This document shows positions 11,820 through 21,644 of a stretch of 64,000 nucleotides of DNA, piece after piece; the stretch's first letter is position 1; every line of letters starts with the position of its first letter. The DNA is taken from NCBI GenBank assembly GCA_037349315.1, contig JBAIAC010000264.1, positions 124,001 to 188,000 of the forward strand, in the 5' to 3' direction. Below the pieces are notes generated by a model. That model was not told the DNA's origin. It saw only the letters and a list, made by a program, of their open reading frames with translations, and searched no databases. The position numbers were made by a program, and so were the translations under genes. Origin of the DNA: Chelydra serpentina (Eukaryota > Chordata > Testudines > Chelydridae).

Positions 11820-12990
11820 TATCTGCCACATCCATCCATCAATCCCTCCATCCATCCTGTATCAACATCTATCCATCATCAATCCATCCATCCTTCTGCA
11901 ATATCAATCCCTCCATACATTCTTCTTCAATATCCATCTGTCTTCTCATCTACTATGTCCATCCATTCATTGTTCTCCAGTATCTATTCATGATTATCCA
12001 TCCTTCTTCAATATCAATCTGTCTATTGTGACAGGGCAAGGCCAGATGGCTATAGGAAAGTAGTGAGAAATAGGTATGTTAGCCCCAGGCTAAACAAACC
12101 CCTGTTACCATGGTAACCAAATGGCAGTTGCTCCAGGTTAATCAAGACACCTGGGGCCAATTAAGATCCATCCAGAAAGCAGCGGAGACAGCTCAGTTGA
12201 TTGGGACACCTGAAGCCAATCAGGGGCTGGCTGAAACTAGTTAAAAGCCTCCCACTTAGTCAGGTGGGAGCGCATGTCAGGAGCTGTGGGAGGAAGTTGT
12301 GCTGTTGGAGAGACTGAGCAGTACACACCATATCAGACACAAGGAAGGAGGCCCTGAGGTAAGGGTGAAGTGGTGCTTGAGGAAGTGGGGGCTGCTGTGC
12401 GGAAGTAGCCCAGGGAATTGTACATGTCCCGTTTCTAAAAGATCAGCTACCATAGCTGATACTATTAGAGTCCCTGGGCTGGAGCCTGGAGTAGAGGGCG
12501 GGCCCGGGCTCCCACTAATCCCGCTGATTAATCACTGAGACTGGGAGACAACAGAGACTGTGCAAGGGAGCGTAGCTTCTCCTCACCTCCCTCGCTGGCT
12601 TATGATGAAAATGGCTCAGTAGGCTGTGACCCTTTCCTCTAGAGAGAGAGGGGCTACGTGGAGGGTTACAGTGAGCCTCTGAGGCTAGCGAAATCCACCA
12701 GGAAATGCGGGATCCACAGAGACAGAGATTTGTCACACTATCCTCTTGAAATATACATCCATCCATCTATCCCGTCATCCTTCTGCAATATCCATCCATC
12801 TATCCATCCTTCTATCTTCTTATCTGCCAAATCCATCGTTCCATAGTATCTATCCATCATCTGTCTGTACATCCTTCTGCTATATCTATAAGTCTTCTCA
12901 TCTACCTTTTCTATCCATCCATTCACAATATCCATCCATCCAGCTCTCCATCCACCCTTCCGAAATAGCCAGCCATCTGTTGCCTTTTCT
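11820..12990. repeat. CCAT-rich simple repeat tract (split by a solo LTR)
   Basis: Degenerate CCATC/CCATCCTTCTGCAATAT repeats run through 11820-12026 and 12738-12985. Comparable tracts lie at 19830-20850 and 29770-30410 in the other two duplication units. They are the recurring 3' flank of the triplicated block. Confidence 0.8.
12027..12737. mobile_element. Solo LTR, 711 bp, with CTAT target duplication
   Basis: The element begins TGTGACAGGGC and ends TTTGTCACA, giving 7-bp terminal inverted repeats TGTGACA/TGTCACA. It is flanked by CTAT on both sides (12023-12026 and 12738-12741). It sits inside the CCAT tract of unit 1 and I saw no equivalent in units 2 and 3, so it inserted after the duplication or was lost from the others. 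No internal coding region. Confidence 0.8.
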
Positions 12991-13149
12991 TTGATTTAAA
13001 GTGAATGTTGAGGTGTGGTATTACAACACCACGGGTTCGCCTCTAGTGGCTGTGGTTTCAAGCTCACAGAGTGAAAGTCACCTCTGCTACTTGCTTCAAA
13101 GTTAGAGTCTCTATGAAAACATAAGGACCAAGGGTCGTGACCACACATA

Positions 13150-14195
13150 CATTGACAAGGACAAGATTCAGTCTATTTTAAACGTTTTATTAAAGTTGCA
13201 GTTAAAATTATGATTACTCAAGCATATGGAAATCCTATAAAGCCCTATGCACAAGCTTTAGATATAGATATATTCACCTCCTTAAGGCTATTCTTAAGGT
13301 GTGATGGCTGCCTGGCCAATTGATTGCCATGAGAGGGATGGTTCCTGCTCGGGTTTCCCGTAGGGAGCTCAATTCACCTAATCTGGGAACCCTCTTTTTA
13401 TAGTGTGATTCTGACCAGAGCCGTCCTATCAATAGGACTTCGGGACATGGGGTCCAGGGCGGCCTGGGGAGTTAGCAGGGGGCCTGGCACCGGCAGCAGC
13501 AAGCAACCGGTTCCAGTCTGCCCAGCTCCGCTTCGCCCTGCTGGCCTCCCCTGTTGCTCGGGGGAGGGGATGGAAACCAGAAAGGGGCGGAGCAACAGCT
13601 TGCGGGGAAGGGGTGGAGTGGGTGCTAGGAGGGTGCGGAGCAGGGGCGGGAACAGGCGGGGTGGAGGCAGGATCTTGGGGGAAGGGGTGGAGTGGTGGCG
13701 GAACCTGGGCTGGAGGAGGTGGAGTTGTCCCGGGCCCAGCACCCCTCCTAGGTACGGCCCTGATTTTGACTATAGCTCATTAGCATTTACACTCATTGTG
13801 CACCCTGCGATTAGGACGTGTGTTATTAAAATGTGACTACCAATACCTTGTAAGCAAAAAACGACTCTTGCTCTTAATTTTTCACAGTATCCCCCATGGG
13901 TACGTCTTTCCCCATAATCTTGTGGGATAGGGTCATTCTTTGGTCGCTTACTCATGCCAAGCATTTCTTAAGGCTATGGCCTAGTATAGCTAAGCTAAAC
14001 TTTTACAGGCGGTAGGCCTTGCGTTTGAGCCCTTCTTACTTAGACACCTAATACCTAATTATCCCTTCTAACTATTGATCAATCTTATACTTCTATAATC
14101 CTACAACTTCACTCTATTCAGCATACAGAGATTATATATGACATAACATGTTAGTTACTAATAACATCACACAATAAATGAGCAATAAACTAAAA
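13150..14195 (-). repeat. LTR-like repeat 3' of protease 1, carrying a hAT-like MITE
   Basis: The sequence from GTTTTATTAAAGTTGCAGTT to about 14195 is matched by 20868-21540 beside protease 2. Read on the - strand it ends with an AATAAAAC-type signal. The unit-2 copy lacks the 347-bp MITE present here at 13416-13762. Confidence 0.65.
13416..13762. mobile_element. GC-rich hAT-like MITE, 347 bp, 8-bp target duplication
   Basis: The element runs from CAGAGCCGTCC to GGTACGGCCCTG, whose reverse complement CAGGGCCGTACC pairs with the start. The flanks ATTCTGAC (13408-13415) and ATTTTGAC (13763-13770) are an 8-bp target duplication with one change. The paralogous site in unit 2 near 21087 (GATTCCGACTATTC) is empty, which confirms the insertion boundaries. 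Confidence 0.85.
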
Positions 14196-14310
14196 TCATT
14201 GGCTACACGTCCATCCGTCCATCCATTTGCAATAGCCAGCCAGCCATGCCTCTGTAATACCCATATATATCTCCAGTCAGACTGGAGGAAATGGACGCTC
14301 CTCTCGAAGG

Positions 14311-17300
14311 CTACAGCTTTTGCAGAATTTTCTCGATCCAGGACACGTATTTGGAGAGCCTGGTAAACACACTGGGAGTTGACCAGTCACCGCTGCCATG
14401 GGAGACAATGCCATGGGCCTTCCCATCACAGACCAGGGGGCCCCCAGAGTCACCCTGAGAAGCATACACCAGGCACAGGGTTAGTGATGTCCAAGCAAAG
14501 GGCAGGCTGAATGCTGTATTCACGGTCCTGAAATCCACCTCTGGATCCCACTTCCTGGGGACTCAGGGTCAAGTCACTCCCGGGACCTGCCCAGGGTTCC
14601 CACTCCATGGTCCAGGGATGCAGCCGACTCCTGTCCCTGATTTCTCAGATCTGCCCATTTCCTGTGTCTGATTTCTAGCATCCAACCCCGATTTCTTTAA
14701 CCTGCTCAGTTCCCATCCCTCATTCTGAATCCTGATTGCTAGCAGCTGGTTGATTCCTGCCCTCGAATTCCTGCTGAGTTCTCAGATCCACCCCTTGATT
14801 CTTCATTCACTAATTACCATCATCTCTCTCCAGATTTCCAAACCTGATTTCTAGGATCTGTCCCTCACTGTTAAGATCCTTCCCGGATTTCCAGGATGTG
14901 GCTGATTTCTAGAACATTTCAAGCACCCGGCCAGTTTCTGTCCCTGATTTCTATGATCTAGCCAGCTTCTGTCCCAAATTATTAGGATCCATTCCTAGTT
15001 TGATAGATGTGCCTGGTTCCTGTCCCCGATTTCCAGATTCCATTCCCGATTCCTAGGATCTGGCCTGTTCCAGTTCCTGATTGCCAGGATCACCCTGGCT
15101 CACCATGGATCCTGGCTCTCCCCATTCTGCCCAGCCCTGTCAGTCTCCTGTTCTAGCAGCACCTTGCCCCAGGCACTGCATGGCCCTGTCCGACACTTAC
15201 CAGGAATGGCAACTTCCTCTCCTGGGGGTTCCCCACACACAGCATCCTGGATGGGACGTAGTGCAGATAGGGACAAGGCAGACACATTTTCTTGCCCATG
15301 ATCCTCAGTTCCACCTCCCGCAGGGTCGGGGAGTGCGTGTCGTTCATTTTCATACTGGTCTGGCCCCAGCCAGCCACGCTGCACACTGCCCCCTTCTTCA
15401 CTCTCTTCTGGGGCAGGGGGATGGTGCCCACAGTCTGGGTCAGCTCGGCCTTGTTCCTCAGCTGTGATGGGGGAGAGAGAGAAGAGAAATCAGACTCCTC
15501 TTGGGGGCTGCATCCTGCCCTGGGGGAATGGGACCAGGTGGGGCATCCCCATGACAACTGTGCAACACTGCGCTGCCACATGCCCACTGGGGTGTGGTGA
15601 TGAGAGTTGGTGGCACCTCCAGCAGTGTGAGGTCACTGGGGGCGGGGTGATGGGATGGGGGCGGTACCTGCAGCAGTGTGAGGTCACTGGGGGCGGGGTG
15701 ATGGGATGGGGGCGGTACCTGCAGCAGTGTGAGGTCACTGGGGGTGGGGTGATGAGATGGGGGCGGTACCTGCAGCAGTGTGAGGTCACTGGGGGCGGAG
15801 TGATGGGATGGGGGCGGTACCTGCAGCAGTGTGAGGTCACTGGGGGCGGGGTGATGGGATGGGGGCGGTACCTGCAGCAGTGTGAGGTCACTGGGGGCGG
15901 AGTGATGGGATGGGGGCGGTACCTGCAGCAGTGTGAGGTCACTGGGGGCGGGGTGATGGGATGGGGGCGGTACCTGCAGCAGTGTGAGGTCACTGGGGGC
16001 GGAGTGATGGGATGGGGGCGGTACCTGCAGCAGTGTGAGGTCACTGGGGGGCGGGGTGATGGGATGGGGGCGGTACCTGCAGCAGTGTGAGGTCACTGGG
16101 GGCGGGGTGATGGGATGGGGGCGGTACCTGCAGCAGTGTGAGGTCACTAGGGGCGGTACCTGCAGCACTGTGAGGTCACTGGGGGCGGGGTGATGGGATG
16201 GGGATGTACCTGCAGCAGTGTGAGGTCACTGGGGGCGGGGTGATGGGATGGGGGCGGTACCTGCAGCAGTGTGAGGTCACTGGGGGCGGGGTGATGGGGT
16301 GGGGGCGGTACCTGCAGCAGTGTGAGGTCACTGGGGGCGGGGTGATGGGATGGGGGCGGTACCTGCAGCAGTGTGAGGTCACTGGGGGCGGGGTGATGGG
16401 AAGGGGGTGGTACCTGCAGCAGTGTGAGGTCACTGGGGGCGGGGTGATGGGATGGGGGCGGTACCTGCAGCAGTGTGAGGTCACTGGGGGCGGGGTGATG
16501 GGATGGGGGCGGTACCTGCAGCAGTGTGAGGTCACTGGGGGCGGGGTGATGGGAAGGGGGTGGTACCTGCAGCAGTGTGAGGTCACTGGGGGCGGGGTGA
16601 TGGGATGGGGGCGGTACCTGCAGCAGTGTGAGGTCACTGGGGGCGGGGTGATGGGAAGGGGGTGGTACCTGCAGCAGTGTGAGGTCACTGGGGGCGGGGT
16701 GATGGGATGGGGGCGGTACCTGCAGCAGTGTGAGGTCACTGGGGGCGGGGTGATGGGATGGGGGCGGTACCTTCAACAACATGATGTCATTTTCAAGCGT
16801 GGCATCATTGAATTCTGGGTGGGGGATTCGGTGAAGGACCCAGACCTTCTGCGTCCCTGGCTCATCTATATCAATGTTGTGGGCCCCCAGCAGCACGCTG
16901 ATGTTGCTGTGAAATACAAGGGGATGCAGGTGCTGCAGACAGGCCAATACTCTGGATTCAGTCCTGGGTCGTTAACCTCATTAAAGCGGGTGTGTGGAGA
17001 CACTGCCTGGCACTCGGTCTGAATGTTCAGAAACCAGAGCTCTGGTGCCTTTCCCCTGCTGGGTGGGGGCAGTTTTACCTGGCCCCCGGTTAGGAGAATG
17101 GCTGGCTCAGGGGCAGGGATCCTGCATTTCTTACCCAAATTTGCAGTTACAATGAGCCGCCGTCACCACCACGTCCTCCCGGATCAGGAACCCGCCACAC
17201 ATTTTCGCTCCTTTTTCTTCTCTCGCTATTGTCACAAAGGCCATGTAGGGTCTGGAGTGAGGCCGGGCTTCCCGTCCCCCGATGATCTCCCCTGGCCAAG

Positions 17301-18284
17301 ATGCCAAGAGAAGGAGATAGTTCCGGGCCCCAGCCAGCCGGCTGGTGAACCCGTCTGCTACCCGAGATCAAGGCCCCCGTTGTCCTCGGCGCGACACAGA
17401 CCCCGAAGAGACCCTGTTGTACCGAGTGCTGCACAGACACCGCCTGACATGACCCCCATTGTGCTAGGCAGTGCAGAGAACCAGTGAGAAGTCCTGCCCC
17501 ACAGAGTTCACGTGGACAAAGGACGGATCCTCATCCCCATTTCACACCCTGGGAAATCCAGGCACAAGGGGAAAGTGACTCACTCCAGATCACCGGTGCA
17601 GAGTGGGGTAGAATTAGATAATGAAGCCAGGAGTCCTGATGCTCAACTCCCGCAGAGCCACCCACTCTAACCACCAGAACCCACTCCCCTCCCAGATCCG
17701 GACACTGAACCCAGGAGTCCTGGCTCCCAGCCCCCCCTGCTCTAACCACACAGGCTGTACTGCTTTGCATTTCCTGTCTAGGAGTTGGCCGTTCACATCA
17801 GCCTTTACTGAGTTTCTCTTTGTCGCCTCCCTCTCAGGCAGTTTATTACAGTAACATCAACCCCCTCCTCTCCCCCTCTCCCTTTAGTTCCCTGCCCACC
17901 TGCCCCCAGACCCCACAACTCCCCAGCGGGTCCCTGGACACACACCAATGTCCTCAGACCCCATGGCTGTGGGGCACCTCAGTGTGGGGCACACACACTG
18001 ATAAGTGTCCCTAGACCTCATGGGCCTGAAGCTAGCCAAATGGGTCCTGGGGAAAAACCAAGAGCCCCCCAGACTCCACGGCACTCCAGCTGGGTGCTGG
18101 GGACACACCGATGGCCCTGGTGCAAGCATCTGTCTCTGGGGAGGAGCCTGGGTTCGCAGACACGTCCGATAGTGCCCGGCTCCACTCCCTATGAGGCTGG
18201 GGTGGCCGATCCCCTCCTGTACTCACCCGCCTGAGCCCCGGGGGACAGGGGAAAGACCATGGGGAACAGGAGCAGCAGCAGCAT
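14311..18284 (-). CDS. Granzyme/mast-cell-protease-type serine protease 1, intact
   Basis: Exons in coding order are 18284-18227, 17291-17135, 16906-16771, 15461-15201 and 14454-14311 (58, 157, 136, 261 and 144 nt; 251 aa plus TAG). Introns are GT-AG in the granzyme phase pattern 1-2-0-0. It has a signal peptide ([19 protein letters not shown]), a Gly-Glu propeptide of the kind removed by dipeptidyl peptidase I, then mature [15 protein letters not shown]. The triad is His in VVTAAHC, Asp in ENDIMLLK and Ser in GDSGGPLVC. Cys191 is absent (PFL before GDSGG), as in granzyme B and cathepsin G. S1-pocket positions read Leu189, Pro190, Phe191 and about Ser226, an unusual hydrophobic set, so I make no claim on specificity. 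One sequon (NDT) lies in exon 4. A TATA box lies about 50 bp upstream of the ATG. Intron 3 is mostly a 51-bp minisatellite. Confidence 0.92.
15610..16770 (-). repeat. 51-bp exon-derived minisatellite, about 23 copies, intron 3 of protease 1
   Basis: The array abuts the exon 3 donor (GT at 16770-16769) and runs leftward to about 15610. On the coding strand the unit reads GTACCGCCCCC ATCCCATCACC CCGCCCCCAG TGACCTCACACTGCTGCAG (51 bp), so its last 19 nt copy the end of exon 3 and the next base starts a new donor. One unit near 16154 is shortened by 18 bp, one has an extra base near 16050 and one lacks a base near 16203. Three units carry the variant GGGAAGGGGGTGG. The last unit (15610) is degenerate. 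Confidence 0.95.
17535..17765 (+). repeat. MIR-like SINE remnant in intron 1 of protease 1
   Basis: The pattern ATTTCACACCCTGGGAAATCCAGGCACAAG, GTGACTCACTCCAGATCACCGGTGCAGAG and CCAGGAGTCCTG...CTCTAACCACC follows the MIR-type layout of zero-base, accuracy-of-balance phrases seen in amniote SINEs. Copies lie at the same place in intron 1 of protease 2 (24715-24950) and pseudogene 3 (34645-34875), so it predates the triplication. Confidence 0.55.
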
Positions 18285-18334
18285 CCTCAGAGGCAGTCCG
18301 GGGAAGGAGATGATGTGTCGGCCTCTGGGGTCAC

Positions 18335-18339
18335 TTATA
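18335..18339 (-). promoter_or_regulatory. TATA box of protease 1
   Basis: CTATAAGTGA on the - strand, about 51-55 bp upstream of the ATG at 18284. An identical arrangement is found before protease 2. Confidence 0.7.
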
Positions 18340-18504
18340 GACCTGGCCAGGGGAAAAGGAAAGGGAGGGGCTGCCCCCTCGGTGATGCTTGACTCAGAGT
18401 AAACCACAGCCCTGGATGCTGGTTTGGAGAAGTTCACATGCAGAGCAAGGGACTCACCAGCCACCCTGCAGAGCTGGCCTTCGGATGTGGTTGTGTGTGG
18501 CCCT

Positions 18505-18790
18505 GCACCCCCTGGGGCGGTGCACATCTGGGGCCCTGCTCCCCTGGGGCAGTGCACATCTGGGGCCCTGCACCCCCTGGGGCCCCTGCATCCCCTGGGG
18601 CTGTGCACATCTGGGGCCCTGCATCCCCTGGACCTGTGCACATGTGGGACTCTGCTCCCCTGAGGCTGTGTACATATGGGGCCCTGTAGTCCAGGGGAAA
18701 TGAATATCCAGGGCCCTGAACCCCCTAGGGGCTGTGCCCCTCTGAGGCCCTGAACCCCCTGGCGGCTGTGCACATTGGGGCCACTGTGAC
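18505..18790 (+). repeat. 33-bp GC-rich minisatellite upstream of protease 1
   Basis: About eight degenerate copies of a unit containing GGTGCACATCTGGGGCCCTG and CCCCTGGGGC, 220-500 bp upstream of the start codon. The matching array before protease 2 (25855-25997) has about four cleaner copies. Copy number therefore differs between two promoters that are otherwise nearly identical. Confidence 0.85.
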
Positions 18791-18799
18791 CCACCCGCA

Positions 18800-19310
18800 C
18801 TCACCTGCCCTGGGGAGAAGGAGTAGGAGCAGCACTGTCATGGCCCAGCTGGGGAGGGGGCATCTGTTTGGGATTGGGGGATGGGGGTCCAGGCCTGTCT
18901 GAGCAGCGCAGATACAAGGCAGGAAACCTCAGGGTCATGCGCTCTGTGGATGGGGACGTGCCATCTCAGTGCGTGGACCCCCCACCGCACCAGCTGGCGC
19001 GGAGGTTGGAAAAGGGGAGTCGCCATCTGCAGCCCCTCGGCTGCAGAGTCTGTTCTGGTGGGGCCACGGGCATGGCAGGGCTGCGCTCACCCTGGACAGT
19101 GCCCTGCAGCCCTGCCGAGGACGGGGGGAAATGTCTCGGCCACAAAGAGGAAGGGCGCTATTTGAGGCCTGGGCTGTGGTTAACTCGGCCTCATCTCAGC
19201 GTCTCTGTGCACCAGGGCTGGGACCTCCACCAGCCGCAGGCTCACAGCCTCGCTTGCCCGATGTCTTGCAAAGCGACGCCGTCCCCTCCCTCCTCCTCCA
19301 GGTAAAGAAA
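18800..19310. other. Gene-free spacer between duplication units 1 and 2
   Basis: No exon found. Part of it (CAGCGTCTCTGTGCACC, CACAGCCTCGCTTGCC near 19196-19260) is shared with 26305-26390 upstream of protease 2, so it belongs to the duplicated 5' flank. Confidence 0.4.
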
Positions 19311-19830
19311 CAGGAATCAGGCTCGGGTTATCACGGGTGTACGTGTTAGTGTACCTGGAGCATGTATGTGGCACTAATACCATGCTTTGTCGGCAATAAA
19401 CCTGGCTGAATGCCTTCGCCAATGAACCAAGTCTGTGGTCATTTCGGACAGTTCAACTGAAGTCTGTTGTACAGGGTATCTGGCCAGTACGCTCAGAAAG
19501 CACACAAGTAGTCAACAACGGACAACAGTGGTGACCCTGATCGCTGATCTGGTAAGTAGGTGAGTTGGCCTCTGTAGGAATCGTGATGTAACATGGCAGA
19601 AAGCTACAAGCTAGGAAACCCCCTTATCCCCTCCCTGAAAATCCCCACAGAGTGTGATGAGATATGGATGCACTGGGTTGCCAGCAACGGAGGTCCATTT
19701 GAATTTTAAAAAGAACTTGGGGAAAAAATATAGACTGTAATCTGTATGCCTAGGGCAGAGGCAGAAGTCTTGGAAAATAAAAAGAGTAAGTTCTGACTAG
19801 AGGGAAATCTCACGGCAGGCTCGACTGATC
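19310..19830 (+). repeat. ERV-type LTR 3' part with primer-binding site, unit 2
   Basis: It contains GGCACTAATACCATGCTTTG, an AATAAACC signal at about 19396 and TGGTGACCCTGATCGCTGAT at 19529, the counterpart of the primer-binding site at 11453, followed by the same leader (CTGGTAAGTAGGTGAGTTGG). No viral reading frame remains. Confidence 0.65.
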
Positions 19831-20850
19831 CATCCGTCCATCCCTCCCTCCATCCTGCTTCAACATCTATCCATTATCCAGCCATCCCTCCTTCTGCAAT
19901 ATTTATCCATCAACCATCTGTCACCGAGTCACCGGGGCGATGCTCTGGAACTGCTCCCTACGAAGCCAGCCAGGACTCTGGGGGAGCCTCCTCGCTGAGC
20001 CGACTGTCCCCAGGGCACGAAGCTTCCCAGCTTCGACCTTCCTGGGTCTGACCTCAGAGTATTCAGCATCCCCTTCCCCACCGTGCACTTCCCGCAGTGA
20101 GTCCGCCCGGGCGGGGTCCTGGGGGAGCCGGGGGCCCTGCCCCCCGACTCCGCAGTCAGATGTGACTCTCAGCCAGCCGGTTACACAGAGGTTTATTAGT
20201 CGACAGGAACACAGAATAGGGCAGAACTTGTTAGCACAGAAATCAGTGACTTTCAGCCAAGTCCATCTTGTGGGGAGGGGAGCCCAGAGCCAGGGCTTTG
20301 GTCCTCCCCATGAGCTGCCTGGCCCCTGCCCGCCTGCTGCTCCTCCTCCGGCCTTTGTCTCGCTTCCCAGGCCAGAGTCACCTGGTCGCACCCTCCTCCT
20401 GGGTCTCAGGTTACGAAGGGGCGACCACAGCATCAGTTCAGCAACCTCCACAAAAGTCACACACAGCATCCATGCAAAACAGTAGGACCCACACAGACTC
20501 ACACACAATATAACAAGGGAAAATACCCACTTCGTCACACCATCCTTCTGCAATATCCGTCTGTCTGCCCTCTCATCTGCCATCCATCCATCGTTCCACA
20601 GTATCTAGCCATCATCTGTCCACCCATCCTTCTGCAATATCCAGAAGTCTTCTCATCTACCATCCTTCTTCAACCTTTTCCCATCGTCTATCCATCCATC
20701 TGCCATGTCCATCCAGTCGTCCTTCAGTATCTTTCCATCACACGTCCACCCATCCTTCTGCAATATCCAGAAGTCTTCTCATCTGCCTTTTCTATCCATC
20801 CATCCCCAATATCCACCCTTCTTCATTAGCCATCCACAATCACAGGTACA
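19830..20850. repeat. CCAT-rich tract of unit 2 with a unique insert
   Basis: CCATCC repeats at 19830-19920 and 20540-20850 flank a non-repetitive segment (about 19925-20535) that has no counterpart in units 1 and 3 and no supported gene. The insert is flanked by GTCACCG-like and CGTCACAC sequence, but I could not define its ends. Confidence 0.55.
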
Positions 20851-20867
20851 CGGTCTAGTCTGTTTTA

Positions 20868-21540
20868 CAAGTTTTATTGAAGTTACAGTTAAAGATATGA
20901 TTACCCAAGCATATAGAAATTCTATACGGACCTATGCACAAGTGGAAAATACAGTTATACTCACGTCCTTAATGATATTCTTAAGGCTGTCAGGCAAATG
21001 ATCTTCAGAAGAGGGATGATTCCTGCTGGAATTTCCCATAGGGAGCTCAATTTTCCTAATCTGGCCACCCGCTTTTTATAATGTGATTCCGACTATTCCT
21101 CATTCGCATTTATGCACATTGTGCACCCTACGGTTGGGGCACCCGTTAGAAAAATCTGACTACTGGATTGTAAGCAAAAAATTACTCTTACTTCTAATTT
21201 TTCGCAATATCACTCATGGGTACATCTTTTCCCATAATCTTGTGGCATAGGGTCATTCTTTGGTAATGTACTTATGTCAAGCATGTCTTAAGCCTATGGC
21301 ATAGTATGGCTAAGCTAAAAATCTTACAGACCTCAGCCTGTAGGCCTTGCGTTTCAGCCCCCCCCATTTTGATACCTAATACCAAATTATCGCTTGTAAC
21401 TACTGATCAATTTTATACTTCTATAATCCAGCAAATTAACTCTATTTAGCATACAGAGATTATATACGATTTAACATGTTAGTTAATCATAACATCAAAC
21501 AATAAATGAGCAATAAACTAAAATCTTTGGCTACACATCA
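20868..21540 (-). repeat. LTR-like repeat 3' of protease 2 (partner of 13150-14195)
   Basis: Aligns along its length with 13180-14195 but lacks the MITE there, providing the empty target site at about 21087. Confidence 0.6.
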
Positions 21541-21644
21541 ATCCAGCAATCTCTCCAGCTGCAATACCGAGGCAACCAGCCAGCCATCCCGCTGCAATAC
21601 CTATCTATCTGTCCACTCACGCTAGAGGAGATGGACGCTTCCCT

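Noticed and set aside
15610..16770. CRISPR-like regular array
   Set aside because: There are no variable spacers, units are head-to-tail with 51-bp period, and the context is a eukaryotic intron.
16198..17022. Long opposite-strand frames over the arrays ([17 protein letters not shown] repeats)
   Set aside because: Antisense to well-supported exons. Openness follows from the unit being a multiple of three with no stop in that frame.
19925..20535. Candidate gene in the unique insert of unit 2
   Set aside because: Frames of 181 and 220 codons lie on opposite strands over the same bases, have no recognisable domains and no splice or promoter support.
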